A stretch of 35,196 bases of DNA from UMGS1889 sp964540575. Its GTDB lineage: Bacteria; Bacillota; Clostridia; Oscillospirales; Ruminococcaceae. The stretch is taken from NCBI GenBank assembly GCA_964540575.1, contig CAZINI010000031.1:1-35196 (forward strand), in the 5' to 3' direction. Positions within the stretch are counted from its first letter, which is position 1. Each line of letters starts with the position of its first letter. Under the pieces are notes generated by a model, which did no database searches, was not told where the DNA came from, and worked only from the letters and a program-made list of their open reading frames with translations. Shown here piece after piece: positions 23,001-30,543 of this stretch. The translations under genes were made by a program, and so were the position numbers.

Positions 23001-23954
23001 ATGGAAATGAAAAAGGGTAAGAAGATCACCGTGCTGGGTGCAGGTAACGTTGGTGCTTCCATTGCTTATACCCTGACGGTTATGGGTACTTGCTCGGAGA
23101 TCGTTATGATCGACATTAACAAGGAAAAGGCAAAGGGTGAGGCTCTCGATATTCTCCAGGGCGTTGCTTTCTGTCCTACTGTTGACATTACCGACGGCGA
23201 TTATGAGGACGCTAAGGATTCCGATGTAGTTGTTGTTACTCTCGGTATCGCAAGAAAGCCCGGTCAGTCCCGTCTTGACCTTGCTCAGACTAACGTTAAC
23301 ATCATCAAGGACGTAATGCCCAAGATCGTTGAATTTGCCCCCAATGCTATATATGTTGTTGTCAGCAACCCTGTTGACATTCTCACCTATACAATTCTCA
23401 AGTGCACAAACCTCAAGCCCCAGCAGGTTATCGGTTCGGGTACTGTTCTCGATTCTTCCCGTCTGCGTACCGCTATCGCTACAAAGGCTGATGTGAACAT
23501 TAAGAACGTTCACGCATATGTTCTCGGCGAGCACGGCGATTCCTCTATGGTTCCTTGGTCTATGACAACCATCGGCGGCATTGATATGAAGGATTTCTGC
23601 GAGCAGGAAGACTGCCTGAGCTATGACCCCGAAACACTTAAGAGCATCGAAAATGAAGTCCGCACCGCAGGTGCACAGGTAATCAAGTGCAAGGGTGCAA
23701 CCTTCTATGCTATCGCACTTTCCGTTAACAAGATCTGTGACAGCATTCTCAGAGATACAGGCTCCGTTCTTCCCGTTTCCTGCATGACAAACGGTCGTTA
23801 CGGCACAGAGGACGTTTGCCTCAGCCTGCCTTATATGGTTGGCATTACAGGTATTCAGAGAGCACTTCAGCCTAAGTTCACTCCCGAGGAGGAGGAACTT
23901 CTCAGAGCAAGCTCCAAGGCTCTTAAGGCTGTTATCGATCAGCTCGCAATCTGA
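23001..23954 (+). CDS. ldh: L-lactate dehydrogenase
   Basis: A 317-residue NAD-dependent enzyme reducing pyruvate to L-lactate. The Rossmann loop is VLGAGNVGASIAY. The specificity loop reads ARKPGQSRLDL, with Gln at the position that selects lactate over malate (malate enzymes have Arg there). SNPVDILTY and GSGTVLDSSRLR follow, and the catalytic His is in GEHGDSSMVPW. The ATG at 23001 is preferred because GGAGGAAG lies 6 bases upstream; an ATG at 22974 would add nine residues with no ribosome site. Codon use is strongly biased, which fits a highly expressed fermentative enzyme. Single gene with its own promoter and a strong terminator. Confidence 0.95.
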   Translation: MEMKKGKKITVLGAGNVGASIAYTLTVMGTCSEIVMIDINKEKAKGEALDILQGVAFCPTVDITDGDYEDAKDSDVVVVTLGIARKPGQSRLDLAQTNVNIIKDVMPKIVEFAPNAIYVVVSNPVDILTYTILKCTNLKPQQVIGSGTVLDSSRLRTAIATKADVNIKNVHAYVLGEHGDSSMVPWSMTTIGGIDMKDFCEQEDCLSYDPETLKSIENEVRTAGAQVIKCKGATFYAIALSVNKICDSILRDTGSVLPVSCMTNGRYGTEDVCLSLPYMVGITGIQRALQPKFTPEEEELLRASSKALKAVIDQLAI

Positions 23955-23976
23955 TTTTTATCCACGGCTTTCCCGT

Positions 23977-24013
23977 CGGACAGGTTTTTTAACCTGTCCG
24001 ATTTTTTTTTTTT
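23977..24013 (+). terminator. Rho-independent terminator of ldh
   Basis: A perfect 10-bp stem CGGACAGGTT/AACCTGTCCG (23977-23986 with 23991-24000), four-base loop, followed by A and twelve T. Confidence 0.95.
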
Positions 24014-24370
24014 GAAATTATACTTTGTAATGGGCTAAAGTTTTGTTTTCTATTCCGCCTTCACTGTTTACGCAAAAACTTCGCTAATATTCTCCTCGGA
24101 AATAGTCAGCCGCCCTCTATTCCGCTTCGGGGACGGTTTACCTTGTCGCAGTTATTTTCAGAGAATTTATGCGAATTATTCTATTTCGAATATATGTATC
24201 TATTAAGTGAACGACTGCTTATTTTATACGATAAAGTGCATAAAACCGCTAAAATATTACTTGACAACACAGTGTTTTCCATTTTATGGGTTTAAAAATG
24301 CTTGTTGGTTTTGCACAAAGAAAAGAGTAAAATAATTAACAGCCACTAAATAGCCATCGTAAAGGCAACA
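24014..24370. other. Gene-free interval between ldh and the recombinase gene
   Basis: About 360 bases with no credible gene on either strand. It is AT-rich toward its right end. A possible plus-strand -35 box TTGACA at 24261-24266 has only a poor -10 (TTATGG) 17 bases later. No terminator with a T-run was recognised for the minus-strand recombinase. Its last part holds one of the two repeats described at 24339-24356. Confidence 0.5.
24339..24356 (+). repeat. Left copy of an 18-base recombinase-flanking repeat
   Basis: ACAGCCA-N6-AGCCA, lying 15 bases beyond the 3' end of the recombinase gene. It matches the copy at 25593-25610 at 14 of 18 positions, with the same spacing between the two half motifs. 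Paired, spaced motifs either side of an integrase gene resemble integrase arm-binding sites. Confidence 0.45.
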
Positions 24371-25408
24371 TTATTTGAGTAGGGCAATGGCTTTTCTCAA
24401 CTCGGATAGATTTTTATGTGTATAAACTTTGTCCGTAATGTCAGCAGATGCATGTCCCATTATTCGCTTGATACAAAGCTTGTTTGCACCTGCATTATCC
24501 ATTAATGTAGCGAAAGTGTGTCTGCAATCGTATGGACGGTGATCCATATCCAGCTCAATGCAAATATCTGTAAAGATCCTGTCAAGATAGCAGTGATATT
24601 TCATCGGTTCGCCGCCTTCGGGGGTCTTTATGAAATAAGTCCCCTTTTTATCCACAAGCCGCTTGACCAGCGGACGAATGCGTTCGTGAACGGGAACAAG
24701 CCTGTTTTTTCCCGCTTCCGTCTTGATTCCGCCTTTCATTACCCATTCGTTTACATCAATATCTTCGATTTTCAGCTGCAAAAGCTCGCCTACACGCCAG
24801 CCCGTGTAGATCATAATAAGGATAGTGTCCACATAAGGCACTTCCTCCGCACAAAGCCACAGACGGTCTATCTCTTCGGCAGTAAACGGAACACGTTTGG
24901 AGTCGTTTCCACCCTCGCCAATGTCAACATATTCGGAATAATTTTTGAAAACTATGTCATTTGCCATTGCATACTTATACAGCTGACTGAACAGTACCCT
25001 AAGCTTCCGCAGGGTCGGGTGAGCCTTGCCCGACTCGTCAACGACCTTCTGCAAATGCTCGGTTTTTATTTCACGAAACGGCAGTTTGTAAAGACTGCCG
25101 CACAGCTTGTACGCCGCACGATAGCCGTTTACACAGCTTTGACTTACTTTTGAAAGCTTTTGTGCTGCCCATTTCTCATACACTTCCTCAAAGGTAATGC
25201 ACCCATTTTCAGGGTCATAGGGACTGCGGTTGAAATCGGCGAGAGCGTTCAGAGCTGCTTCTTTGGTAGGATAATAGCCGAGAACTTTTTTCTTTTGTAT
25301 GCGTTTTCCGTCACATTCTTCCCAGCCTATGGTAATTCTTGCAGTGTAAGGGTTTCGTCTGTTTCCCGAAAGCTTGTACACGCTTCCGTATCCGTTTGGT
25401 AATCTCAT
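24371..25408 (-). CDS. Tyrosine recombinase / phage-type integrase, solitary
   Basis: A 345-residue site-specific recombinase. Residues 5-55 are an AP2-like arm-binding domain (GSVYKLSGNRRNPYTARITI, then KKKVLGYYPTKEAALNAL). Residues 72-165 are the SAM-like core-binding domain. Residues 175-345 are the catalytic domain with Arg205 (YTGWRVGELLQL), a beta-hairpin lysine region (KTEAGKNR), Arg296 in YDCRHTFATL, His319 in MGHA and nucleophile Tyr329 in DKVYTH. The box II histidine is tyrosine (Tyr293), a variant seen in some integrases. AAAAGGAG lies upstream of the ATG. No excisionase, replication or cargo genes accompany it, so it may be a remnant or a domesticated recombinase. It ends near ldh and diverges from the flagellin gene. 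Confidence 0.92.
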   Translation of the reverse strand: MRLPNGYGSVYKLSGNRRNPYTARITIGWEECDGKRIQKKKVLGYYPTKEAALNALADFNRSPYDPENGCITFEEVYEKWAAQKLSKVSQSCVNGYRAAYKLCGSLYKLPFREIKTEHLQKVVDESGKAHPTLRKLRVLFSQLYKYAMANDIVFKNYSEYVDIGEGGNDSKRVPFTAEEIDRLWLCAEEVPYVDTILIMIYTGWRVGELLQLKIEDIDVNEWVMKGGIKTEAGKNRLVPVHERIRPLVKRLVDKKGTYFIKTPEGGEPMKYHCYLDRIFTDICIELDMDHRPYDCRHTFATLMDNAGANKLCIKRIMGHASADITDKVYTHKNLSELRKAIALLK

Positions 25409-25429
25409 AATATTTCTCCTTTTCTATAT

Positions 25430-25468
25430 ATTGGATATTTTTAGTGTAATTTATATTTAATATCCAAT
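25430..25468. promoter_or_regulatory. Palindrome upstream of the recombinase gene
   Basis: Perfect 10-base arms ATTGGATATT (25430-25439) and AATATCCAAT (25459-25468) flank a 19-base spacer, 22 bases upstream of the recombinase start codon. It could be an operator or a pair of inverted recombinase core-binding sites. Confidence 0.55.
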
Positions 25469-25592
25469 TATTCAGTCAAATGTTTCTTTTACATTATATC
25501 ATAAAAAATAGAAAAATCTATCTATAATGCGGAATTTCAGTGAAATAACAGTTTTGCGTTATTTGATATTGTGTATATTGTACAAATATTTT

Positions 25593-25610
25593 ACAGCCAT
25601 CATACAGCCA
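25593..25610 (+). repeat. Right copy of the 18-base recombinase-flanking repeat
   Basis: ACAGCCATCATACAGCCA; half motifs ACAGCCA and AGCCA with a 6-base gap, as in the left copy at 24339-24356. The two copies are in the same orientation and about 1.25 kb apart, enclosing only the recombinase gene. Confidence 0.45.
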
Positions 25611-25755
25611 ACAAAATACTTCGTAAACCTCGGTAATTTTGGATTTCCTAGTTCTTCTTACGGGAATGAACACACTTCGATAGCCTTGAAATGAAGCGTA
25701 CGGTCACGGAAAGGCAAAAAATCAGAGATTTTCAAAAATCCAAACTTTTTTAAGA

Positions 25756-25791
25756 GAAGCGAAAGGATTCGCTTCGAAGAATTACAGGAGG
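25756..25791 (+). promoter_or_regulatory. Flagellin leader hairpin and ribosome site, CsrA-like arrangement
   Basis: An 8-bp perfect stem GAAGCGAA/TTCGCTTC (25756-25763 with 25768-25775) displays AGGA in its loop. Nine bases later the ribosome site reads TTACAGGAGG (25782-25791). Two GGA motifs 22 bases apart, one in a hairpin loop and one inside the ribosome site, match how CsrA represses flagellin translation in Bacillus (hag). No csrA gene is in the window. Confidence 0.5.
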
Positions 25792-25799
25792 TATTTATT

Positions 25800-27974
25800 A
25801 TGGCAATGGTAGTTAATCACAATTTACCCGCAACGAATGCGTACAGACATCTCGGTATAAACAACTCTAAGATGTCCAAGTCTATTGAAAAGCTTTCTTC
25901 CGGTCTGGCAATCAACCGTGCAGGCGATGACGCAGCAGGTCTGGCAGTTTCTGAGAAGATGAGAGCTCAGATCTCCGGTCTGAATCAGGCTGTTAAGAAC
26001 GCTCAGGACGGTATCTCCATGGTACAGACATATGAGGGTGCTCTGACAGAAACAGATTCTATCCTCCAGAGAATGAGAACACTGGCAGCTCAGTCTGCTA
26101 ACGGCACATATCAGGACGACGTTGACCGTGAAGCTATCCAGCTCGAATTTGACCAGCTGAACGACGAGCTCAATCAGATCGCTGATACCGACTTTAACGG
26201 TGTTGTTGTTCTGAACGGCGGTCAGATGGCTGATGGTCTTAAGGCTGTTGATGGTGAGTTTGATTATAAGAATAAGGCTACTCAGATTGCAGCTTCTAAT
26301 GCTTCTGCTTTGGTTGACGCTCAGAAGGCTGCTGACGAGAAAATTGCAGCTGCAAAGACAGAAATGGATACTGCTCAGGCAGCCCTTGATGCTCTTGGTG
26401 CTGAGGATATTTCTTGGGGCGGAAATGGACAAACTTGGAACACGGTTGACGATCACGAATACAACAAGGGAGCTGCAGATGGAGTATGGGCGGCTCTGAA
26501 GATTACAACCGATGGTTCTACTGATACAGATAAGGTTGATGTTTCCAAGGTCAACGAAATCAATGTTACACTTGAAAAGCAGGCTGACGGAACTTGGGCT
26601 ATTCGTGATGGTTACGATAATCAGGGTAAGGAATACAGTGATACCGATTTAGCAGCTGCTGTTACCGCTGTGACACCAAGAGCAGATGAGACAAACAAAG
26701 GTAAGGGTGGTTTTGAGATAACTCTTGCCGGCGGTGAAAAAATTAACGCTATCTTTGATGATAAGAATGCAAAGGCAGGCGATACCGTTACAATTAAGCT
26801 TACAAATGGTCCTGAGGAAATCTTTGCTCCTTCAAACGCCGGTTTTGCAGATAACTCTGTAAAATATACAGGCGGTGCAGGCGATAAGGTAACAACAACA
26901 GATCCAATTGGCGTTACAGTTACGCTTACGGACGCTGGAATGAGTGCCGATGTTAAGGATGCTTTGGATAATCTCTTTGGCAACGCTACAAATGGCAAGC
27001 TTGAAGTTAACTACAGTGCAAAAGACGGTAATATCGGTCACGATCAGGCAGGTACAACTGCACTTGCTGCAAATGACATCACTCTGGGCGGTCAGAATAT
27101 TGGTGGAGTAGGAACTGCCGGTTCAAAGATTACAATTGACGGAACAGATTACTTTATCAAGCTTGATAATGCTACTGCTCCTACTACAATATCTGTAGCT
27201 ATGGCTAAGGCTGACGGCACAGAGGGTACAGCACTCTTTGACATCAAACTTCATTCCAATGTTGCAAATGCTGACGGTACATTCAGTGCAATTAAGATGG
27301 AGGGTGTGCTCAAGGCTGACACTTATAACTATACGACCTCTACCAGCATCGATGCAAGTGCAGGCACTGACAAGAAGCTTAATAACTCTGTAGAGCTTCA
27401 GGCTGCTAAGGATCTGCTCAATGCTAAGACAAAGGCTTATGAAGATGCTGTTGCTGCTAAGCCTAAGAGCGTTGATGACCTGTTTAAGGGCGTTTCTAAG
27501 TCTGATTCAAACGATGCTTCCACAGCTACACTTACCTACACCGACAACATCACACTGCAGGTTGGTGCAAGAACTAAGGACAGCGTAAACTTCACATTCT
27601 CTTACAAGTCCGAAGGTCTCGGCGAACTCAAGGCTGACCTTGACTGCTCCGCAAGAGGTCTTGGAACAGATAAGCTGTCCCTTGCTACTCAGAAGTCCGC
27701 TAACGCAGCTATCGACAAGATCGACAACGCTATCAACAAGGTTTCTATGGTTCGTGGCAGCTTCGGTGCTATGCAGAACAGACTTGAACACAAGGTAGAC
27801 AACCTGAACGTTGCTTCCGAAAACCTGACAGCAGCAGAGTCCGCTATCAGAGATACCGATATGGCAAAGGAAATGATGAACTTTACAAAGTCCCAGATCC
27901 TCAGCCAGGCTTCTCAGGCTATGCTTGCTCAGGCAAACCAGCTGCCTCAGGGCGTTCTCCAGCTCCTCCAGTAA
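25800..27974 (+). CDS. fliC: Flagellin with long central variable domain
   Basis: A 724-residue filament subunit. Residues 1-145 are the conserved D0/D1 N-terminus (VNHNLPATNAYRHLG, KLSSGLAINRAGDDAAGLAV, ALTETDSILQRMRTLAAQSA, FNGVVVLNGG). The last ~90 residues are the conserved C-terminus (RGSFGAMQNRLEH, ASENLTAAESAIRDTDMAKE, QAMLAQANQLPQGVLQLLQ). The ~390-residue centre (about 145-535) is low-similarity, rich in Asp, Gly, Thr and Ala, and forms the surface-exposed domains. It uses more AT-ending codons (att, gat, gtt) than the C/G-ending choices in the conserved ends, a sign of diversification or exchange. The conserved ends are consistent with a polymerising flagellin. GGAGG lies 8 bases upstream. 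Such flagellins are exported by the flagellar type III system without a cleaved signal. Confidence 0.97.
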   Translation: MAMVVNHNLPATNAYRHLGINNSKMSKSIEKLSSGLAINRAGDDAAGLAVSEKMRAQISGLNQAVKNAQDGISMVQTYEGALTETDSILQRMRTLAAQSANGTYQDDVDREAIQLEFDQLNDELNQIADTDFNGVVVLNGGQMADGLKAVDGEFDYKNKATQIAASNASALVDAQKAADEKIAAAKTEMDTAQAALDALGAEDISWGGNGQTWNTVDDHEYNKGAADGVWAALKITTDGSTDTDKVDVSKVNEINVTLEKQADGTWAIRDGYDNQGKEYSDTDLAAAVTAVTPRADETNKGKGGFEITLAGGEKINAIFDDKNAKAGDTVTIKLTNGPEEIFAPSNAGFADNSVKYTGGAGDKVTTTDPIGVTVTLTDAGMSADVKDALDNLFGNATNGKLEVNYSAKDGNIGHDQAGTTALAANDITLGGQNIGGVGTAGSKITIDGTDYFIKLDNATAPTTISVAMAKADGTEGTALFDIKLHSNVANADGTFSAIKMEGVLKADTYNYTTSTSIDASAGTDKKLNNSVELQAAKDLLNAKTKAYEDAVAAKPKSVDDLFKGVSKSDSNDASTATLTYTDNITLQVGARTKDSVNFTFSYKSEGLGELKADLDCSARGLGTDKLSLATQKSANAAIDKIDNAINKVSMVRGSFGAMQNRLEHKVDNLNVASENLTAAESAIRDTDMAKEMMNFTKSQILSQASQAMLAQANQLPQGVLQLLQ

Positions 27975-28043
27975 GTTTGAATCACTTACACAACAAGGAA
28001 CTGACAGCGGCTTAACCGCCGCATGACACAATAAAAGCTTTGC

Positions 28044-28078
28044 CGCCGCTCTCCTGTGTGGAGGGCGGCGTTTTTTTT
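28044..28078 (+). terminator. Rho-independent terminator of the flagellin gene
   Basis: An 11-pair stem (28044-28054 with 28060-28070), one wobble, loop TGTGT, then eight T. The 28 bases 28043-28070 recur exactly at 28459-28486. Confidence 0.95.
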
Positions 28079-28088
28079 ACTTAAACTA

Positions 28089-28117
28089 TTGTATTTCTGT
28101 TTACTATGTGTTATAAT
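28089..28117 (+). promoter_or_regulatory. SigA-type promoter of the DUF2442 gene
   Basis: TTGTAT (28089-28094) and TATAAT (28112-28117) are 17 bases apart, about 35 bases before the start codon. Confidence 0.7.
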
Positions 28118-28154
28118 TTGGAAAGATAGAGCCACTGAAATGAGGTGACGGGAT

Positions 28155-28454
28155 ATGTATATTATTGATGGTATTGCATATGCAGGCGAGCCGGAAATGC
28201 CTGTTTCCGTAAAATCTGTGCGTACAGTTAGTGATTATAAGCTGCTGTTGAGATTTTCTGACGGAAGCAGAAAGTTATTTGATGCAAAGCCTCTTCTTGA
28301 TAAGCCTTGCTATTTGCCGTTAAAGGATAAAGACGTTTTTGCCGGTGCATATGTTGAGTGCGGAGCAGTCGCATGGAATGATGGAGATATAGATATTGCT
28401 CCCGAAACTCTATACGCTTGCGGAGTCGATTATACCGCTTCCGAACCCGCATGA
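28155..28454 (+). CDS. DUF2442 domain protein
   Basis: A 99-residue protein. The stretch VKSVRTVSDYKLLLRFSDGS, then RKLFDAKPLLDKPCYLPLKD and VAWNDGDIDIAPETLY, is the DUF2442 pattern: a small beta-rich fold ending in a conserved WNDGxDIxPE(T/D)LY motif. The function is unknown. In many bacteria DUF2442 genes pair with DUF4160 genes in toxin-antitoxin-like couples, but no partner is present here. GAGGTGA precedes the ATG. It sits between two identical terminator hairpins with its own promoter, i.e. as a self-contained cassette behind the flagellin gene. Confidence 0.85.
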   Translation: MYIIDGIAYAGEPEMPVSVKSVRTVSDYKLLLRFSDGSRKLFDAKPLLDKPCYLPLKDKDVFAGAYVECGAVAWNDGDIDIAPETLYACGVDYTASEPA

Positions 28455-28458
28455 TTTT

Positions 28459-28496
28459 CCGCCGCTCTCCTGTGTGGAGGGCGGCGGTTTTATTTT
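28459..28496 (+). terminator. Terminator of the DUF2442 gene, copy of the flagellin terminator
   Basis: A 12-pair stem (28459-28470 with 28476-28487), loop TGTGT, tail TTTTATTTT. It begins five bases after the stop codon. Positions 28459-28486 equal 28043-28070 base for base. Confidence 0.9.
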
Positions 28497-28505
28497 CTCA
28501 TACTG

Positions 28506-28534
28506 TTGAAATTTGCGGGGAAATGTGGTATAAT
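28506..28534 (+). promoter_or_regulatory. SigA-type promoter of the SDR / thrE-like operon
   Basis: TTGAAA (28506-28511) and TATAAT (28529-28534) are 17 bases apart; the SDR gene begins about 40 bases later behind AAGGAG. Confidence 0.8.
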
Positions 28535-28575
28535 ATTTTTACACAGAACCAATATAGAAAATAAGGAGCAATGCT

Positions 28576-29307
28576 ATGAAAACAGCCGTAATTACGGGTG
28601 CATCAAGGGGAATAGGTGCTGCAATCGCCCAAAGGCTGGCTGCCGAGGGATATGCTGTTGCCGTGAACTACAATTCTTCCAAAGACGCTGCCGAGGAGGT
28701 CTGCCGAAGGATTAATCTTGTGGGCGGTATGGCAATGCCGTTTAGGTGCGACGTTTCCAAAAGAGCGGAAGTGGAGAATATGTTTGATGCTGTTCACAGA
28801 GAGTTGGGAACAGTTTCCATTCTGGTCAACAATGCGGGCATTGCGGAGCAGTGCCTGTTTACGGATATTACCGAGCATATGTGGGACAGACTTTTCGATG
28901 TGAACGTCAAGGGAGCGTTCAACTGCTCACAGGCGGCGGCAAAGGAAATGATTTCCGCAAAATCGGGGAATATCATCAATATATCGTCAATGTGGGGACA
29001 GGTGGGGGCTTCCTGCGAGGTGCATTATTCGGCGGCAAAGGCGGCTCTTATCGGCTTTACAAAGGCACTTGCAAAGGAACTCGGTCCATCGGGGATACGG
29101 GTCAACTGTATTGCCCCCGGGCTTATTTCCACGGAAATGAATTCACATCTCGATGAAGATACGATAAAAGCTCTCGTAGATGAAACGCCTCTTTCAAGAG
29201 TGGGTACGGCGGAGGATATTGCCGATGCTGTGGCATTTCTTGTATCGGAAAAGGCGTCGTTTATCACGGGGGACGTTTTATCCGTAAACGGCGGAATGGT
29301 GATATAA
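28576..29307 (+). CDS. Short-chain dehydrogenase/reductase, FabG-like
   Basis: A 243-residue NAD(P)-dependent oxidoreductase. Cofactor loop ITGASRGIGAAIAQRL, NNAGIAE in the middle, catalytic Ser in NISSMWGQVGA, catalytic YSAAK, then IRVNCIAPGLISTEM and the C-terminal FITGDVLSVNGGMVI typical of 3-oxoacyl-ACP reductases. The basic residue after the loop (SRGIG) and length fit FabG. However, it is not in a fatty acid synthesis cluster but heads an operon with an exporter, so a different carbonyl substrate is possible. Its stop overlaps the next start by one base (TAATG). Confidence 0.9.
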   Translation: MKTAVITGASRGIGAAIAQRLAAEGYAVAVNYNSSKDAAEEVCRRINLVGGMAMPFRCDVSKRAEVENMFDAVHRELGTVSILVNNAGIAEQCLFTDITEHMWDRLFDVNVKGAFNCSQAAAKEMISAKSGNIINISSMWGQVGASCEVHYSAAKAALIGFTKALAKELGPSGIRVNCIAPGLISTEMNSHLDEDTIKALVDETPLSRVGTAEDIADAVAFLVSEKASFITGDVLSVNGGMVI

Positions 29308-30065
29308 TGAACAGTCAGGAGCTTGCGGGAGCGGTGTCCCGCTTCGGTGCTATGATGCTTGCATGCGGCGGTGAGATAAACCGTGTGGAGGACAGCATTG
29401 CCCGTATCTGTGCCGCATACGGCTATAAGGACGTGGGTGTTTTCGCTATCCCGAGGACGCTTATCATCACAATTACGGAAAACGGCGTCCCCGTTACCCG
29501 TCTGGAAAATATAAAGGACAAAACGGTAAATCTTGACCGAGTAGCCCGTCTGAACGCTCTTTCAAGGTTTATCTGCCGTGTTCGTCCCGATTCGGACAAT
29601 ATAAACCGTCGGCTTGACGAGATAGAAAAATCTCCCGTATTCGGGCGGTTTGCGATGATAGCGGCTTACTTTTTGTCTGCCTTTGCGTATGCAATGTTTT
29701 TCGGCGGCGGACTGAAAGAGGCGGCTGCGGCAGGCGTGGCGGGGATAGCGGTGCGGCTTATGTCCCGATTTTCGTCCAAGACCGATGCGGGAGTTTTCTT
29801 TGAAAATCTGTTGTGTGCGGCGGTAATGTCGGCGTGTGCTGTTTTATTTGCCGCCTGCGGATTTGCACCCAGCTATGACAAAACTATTATTGGTGCACTG
29901 ATGACGCTTGTCCCCGGTGTAACGCTGACAAACGGTGCAAGGGATTTCATTGCGGGAGACTTTTTTGCGGGAACATACACCCTCATCGAGGCCTTGCTGA
30001 CGGCTACCGGAATAGCTGCAGGCGTGGCGGTTACGGTAGGTCTGCTTCGGGGCTTGATAGTATAG
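29307..30065 (+). CDS. Threonine/serine exporter family protein, ThrE N-terminal-type subunit
   Basis: A 252-residue membrane protein. Residues 1-110 are the cytoplasmic hydrolase-like part of the ThrE fold (MMLACGGEINRVEDSIARIC, GVFAIPRTLIITI). Residues ~120-250 hold about five hydrophobic segments, with TLVPGVTLTNGARDFIAGDF as the best family motif. It corresponds to the N-terminal half of ThrE; the C-terminal half is the next gene. This split form is common in Firmicutes and the two likely form one exporter. The substrate (Thr, Ser or other) is inferred from family knowledge only. Confidence 0.9.
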   Translation: MNSQELAGAVSRFGAMMLACGGEINRVEDSIARICAAYGYKDVGVFAIPRTLIITITENGVPVTRLENIKDKTVNLDRVARLNALSRFICRVRPDSDNINRRLDEIEKSPVFGRFAMIAAYFLSAFAYAMFFGGGLKEAAAAGVAGIAVRLMSRFSSKTDAGVFFENLLCAAVMSACAVLFAACGFAPSYDKTIIGALMTLVPGVTLTNGARDFIAGDFFAGTYTLIEALLTATGIAAGVAVTVGLLRGLIV

Positions 30066-30074
30066 GAGGCGGCT

Positions 30075-30539
30075 ATGGAAATTACTGCTGATATGTTTAT
30101 TTCGGGCGGACTTACCTTTGCCGCCGCCATCGGATTCGGCATCTGCTTCAATATCAGGGGAGCGAATTTGTTTGCGGCAAGCTTCGGGGCATTTGTCTGT
30201 GCATTTATCGAATCGCTGATGACCGAGGCGGGCTATCCCGAGGTGCTTGTTTGCTTTATAGCGTCAACGGCGGTGACGGTTTATTCGGAAATACTTGCAA
30301 AGCGTCTGCGAAGTCCCGTGCCGATGTTTCTGATAGTTTCAATAATCCCGCTTGTTCCGGGAAGCTATATCTATTATGCGATGATGTCCTGCATCAACGG
30401 AGATGTGGCGGATTTCGGAAAACGTTCGATTTACACCTTCGAGATAGCAGGGGCAATTGCATTGGGGATATTCTTTGTAACATTTGCAATAAAAGTTATG
30501 AAATCCTTCAAAAAGCCAAAAATCAAAAAGAATCGGTGA
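30075..30539 (+). CDS. Threonine/serine exporter family protein, ThrE C-terminal-type subunit
   Basis: A 154-residue membrane protein with about five hydrophobic segments, matching the ThrE_2 half. Conserved pieces are GFGICFNIRGANLFAASFGA, FIASTAVTVYSEILAKRLRSPV and the IIPLVPGSYIYYAM loop. It starts ten bases after its partner with AGGAGG upstream and ends with a basic tail (KKPKIKKNR). Confidence 0.9.
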   Translation: MEITADMFISGGLTFAAAIGFGICFNIRGANLFAASFGAFVCAFIESLMTEAGYPEVLVCFIASTAVTVYSEILAKRLRSPVPMFLIVSIIPLVPGSYIYYAMMSCINGDVADFGKRSIYTFEIAGAIALGIFFVTFAIKVMKSFKKPKIKKNR

Positions 30540-30543
30540 TGGT

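Larger units (their letters stand above)
25409..25755. other. Divergent interval between recombinase and flagellin
   Basis: An AT-rich region holding the palindrome at 25430-25468, another inverted repeat AAATAAC/GTTATTT (25543-25549 with 25558-25564) and the right copy of the flanking repeat (25593-25610). I searched for a SigD-type flagellar promoter (TAAA-N15-GCCGATAA) and found none that fits; no clear SigA promoter for the flagellin was seen either, so the flagellin promoter is unassigned. Confidence 0.5.

Noticed and set aside
25430..25468. Invertible promoter for flagellin phase variation
   Set aside because: The arms are near the recombinase start and about 330 bases from the flagellin gene, and the 19-base spacer carries no promoter; no larger inverted pair was found around a flagellin promoter.
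28155..28454. Toxin-antitoxin pair built on DUF2442
   Set aside because: No DUF4160 or other small partner gene adjoins; both flanks are terminators.
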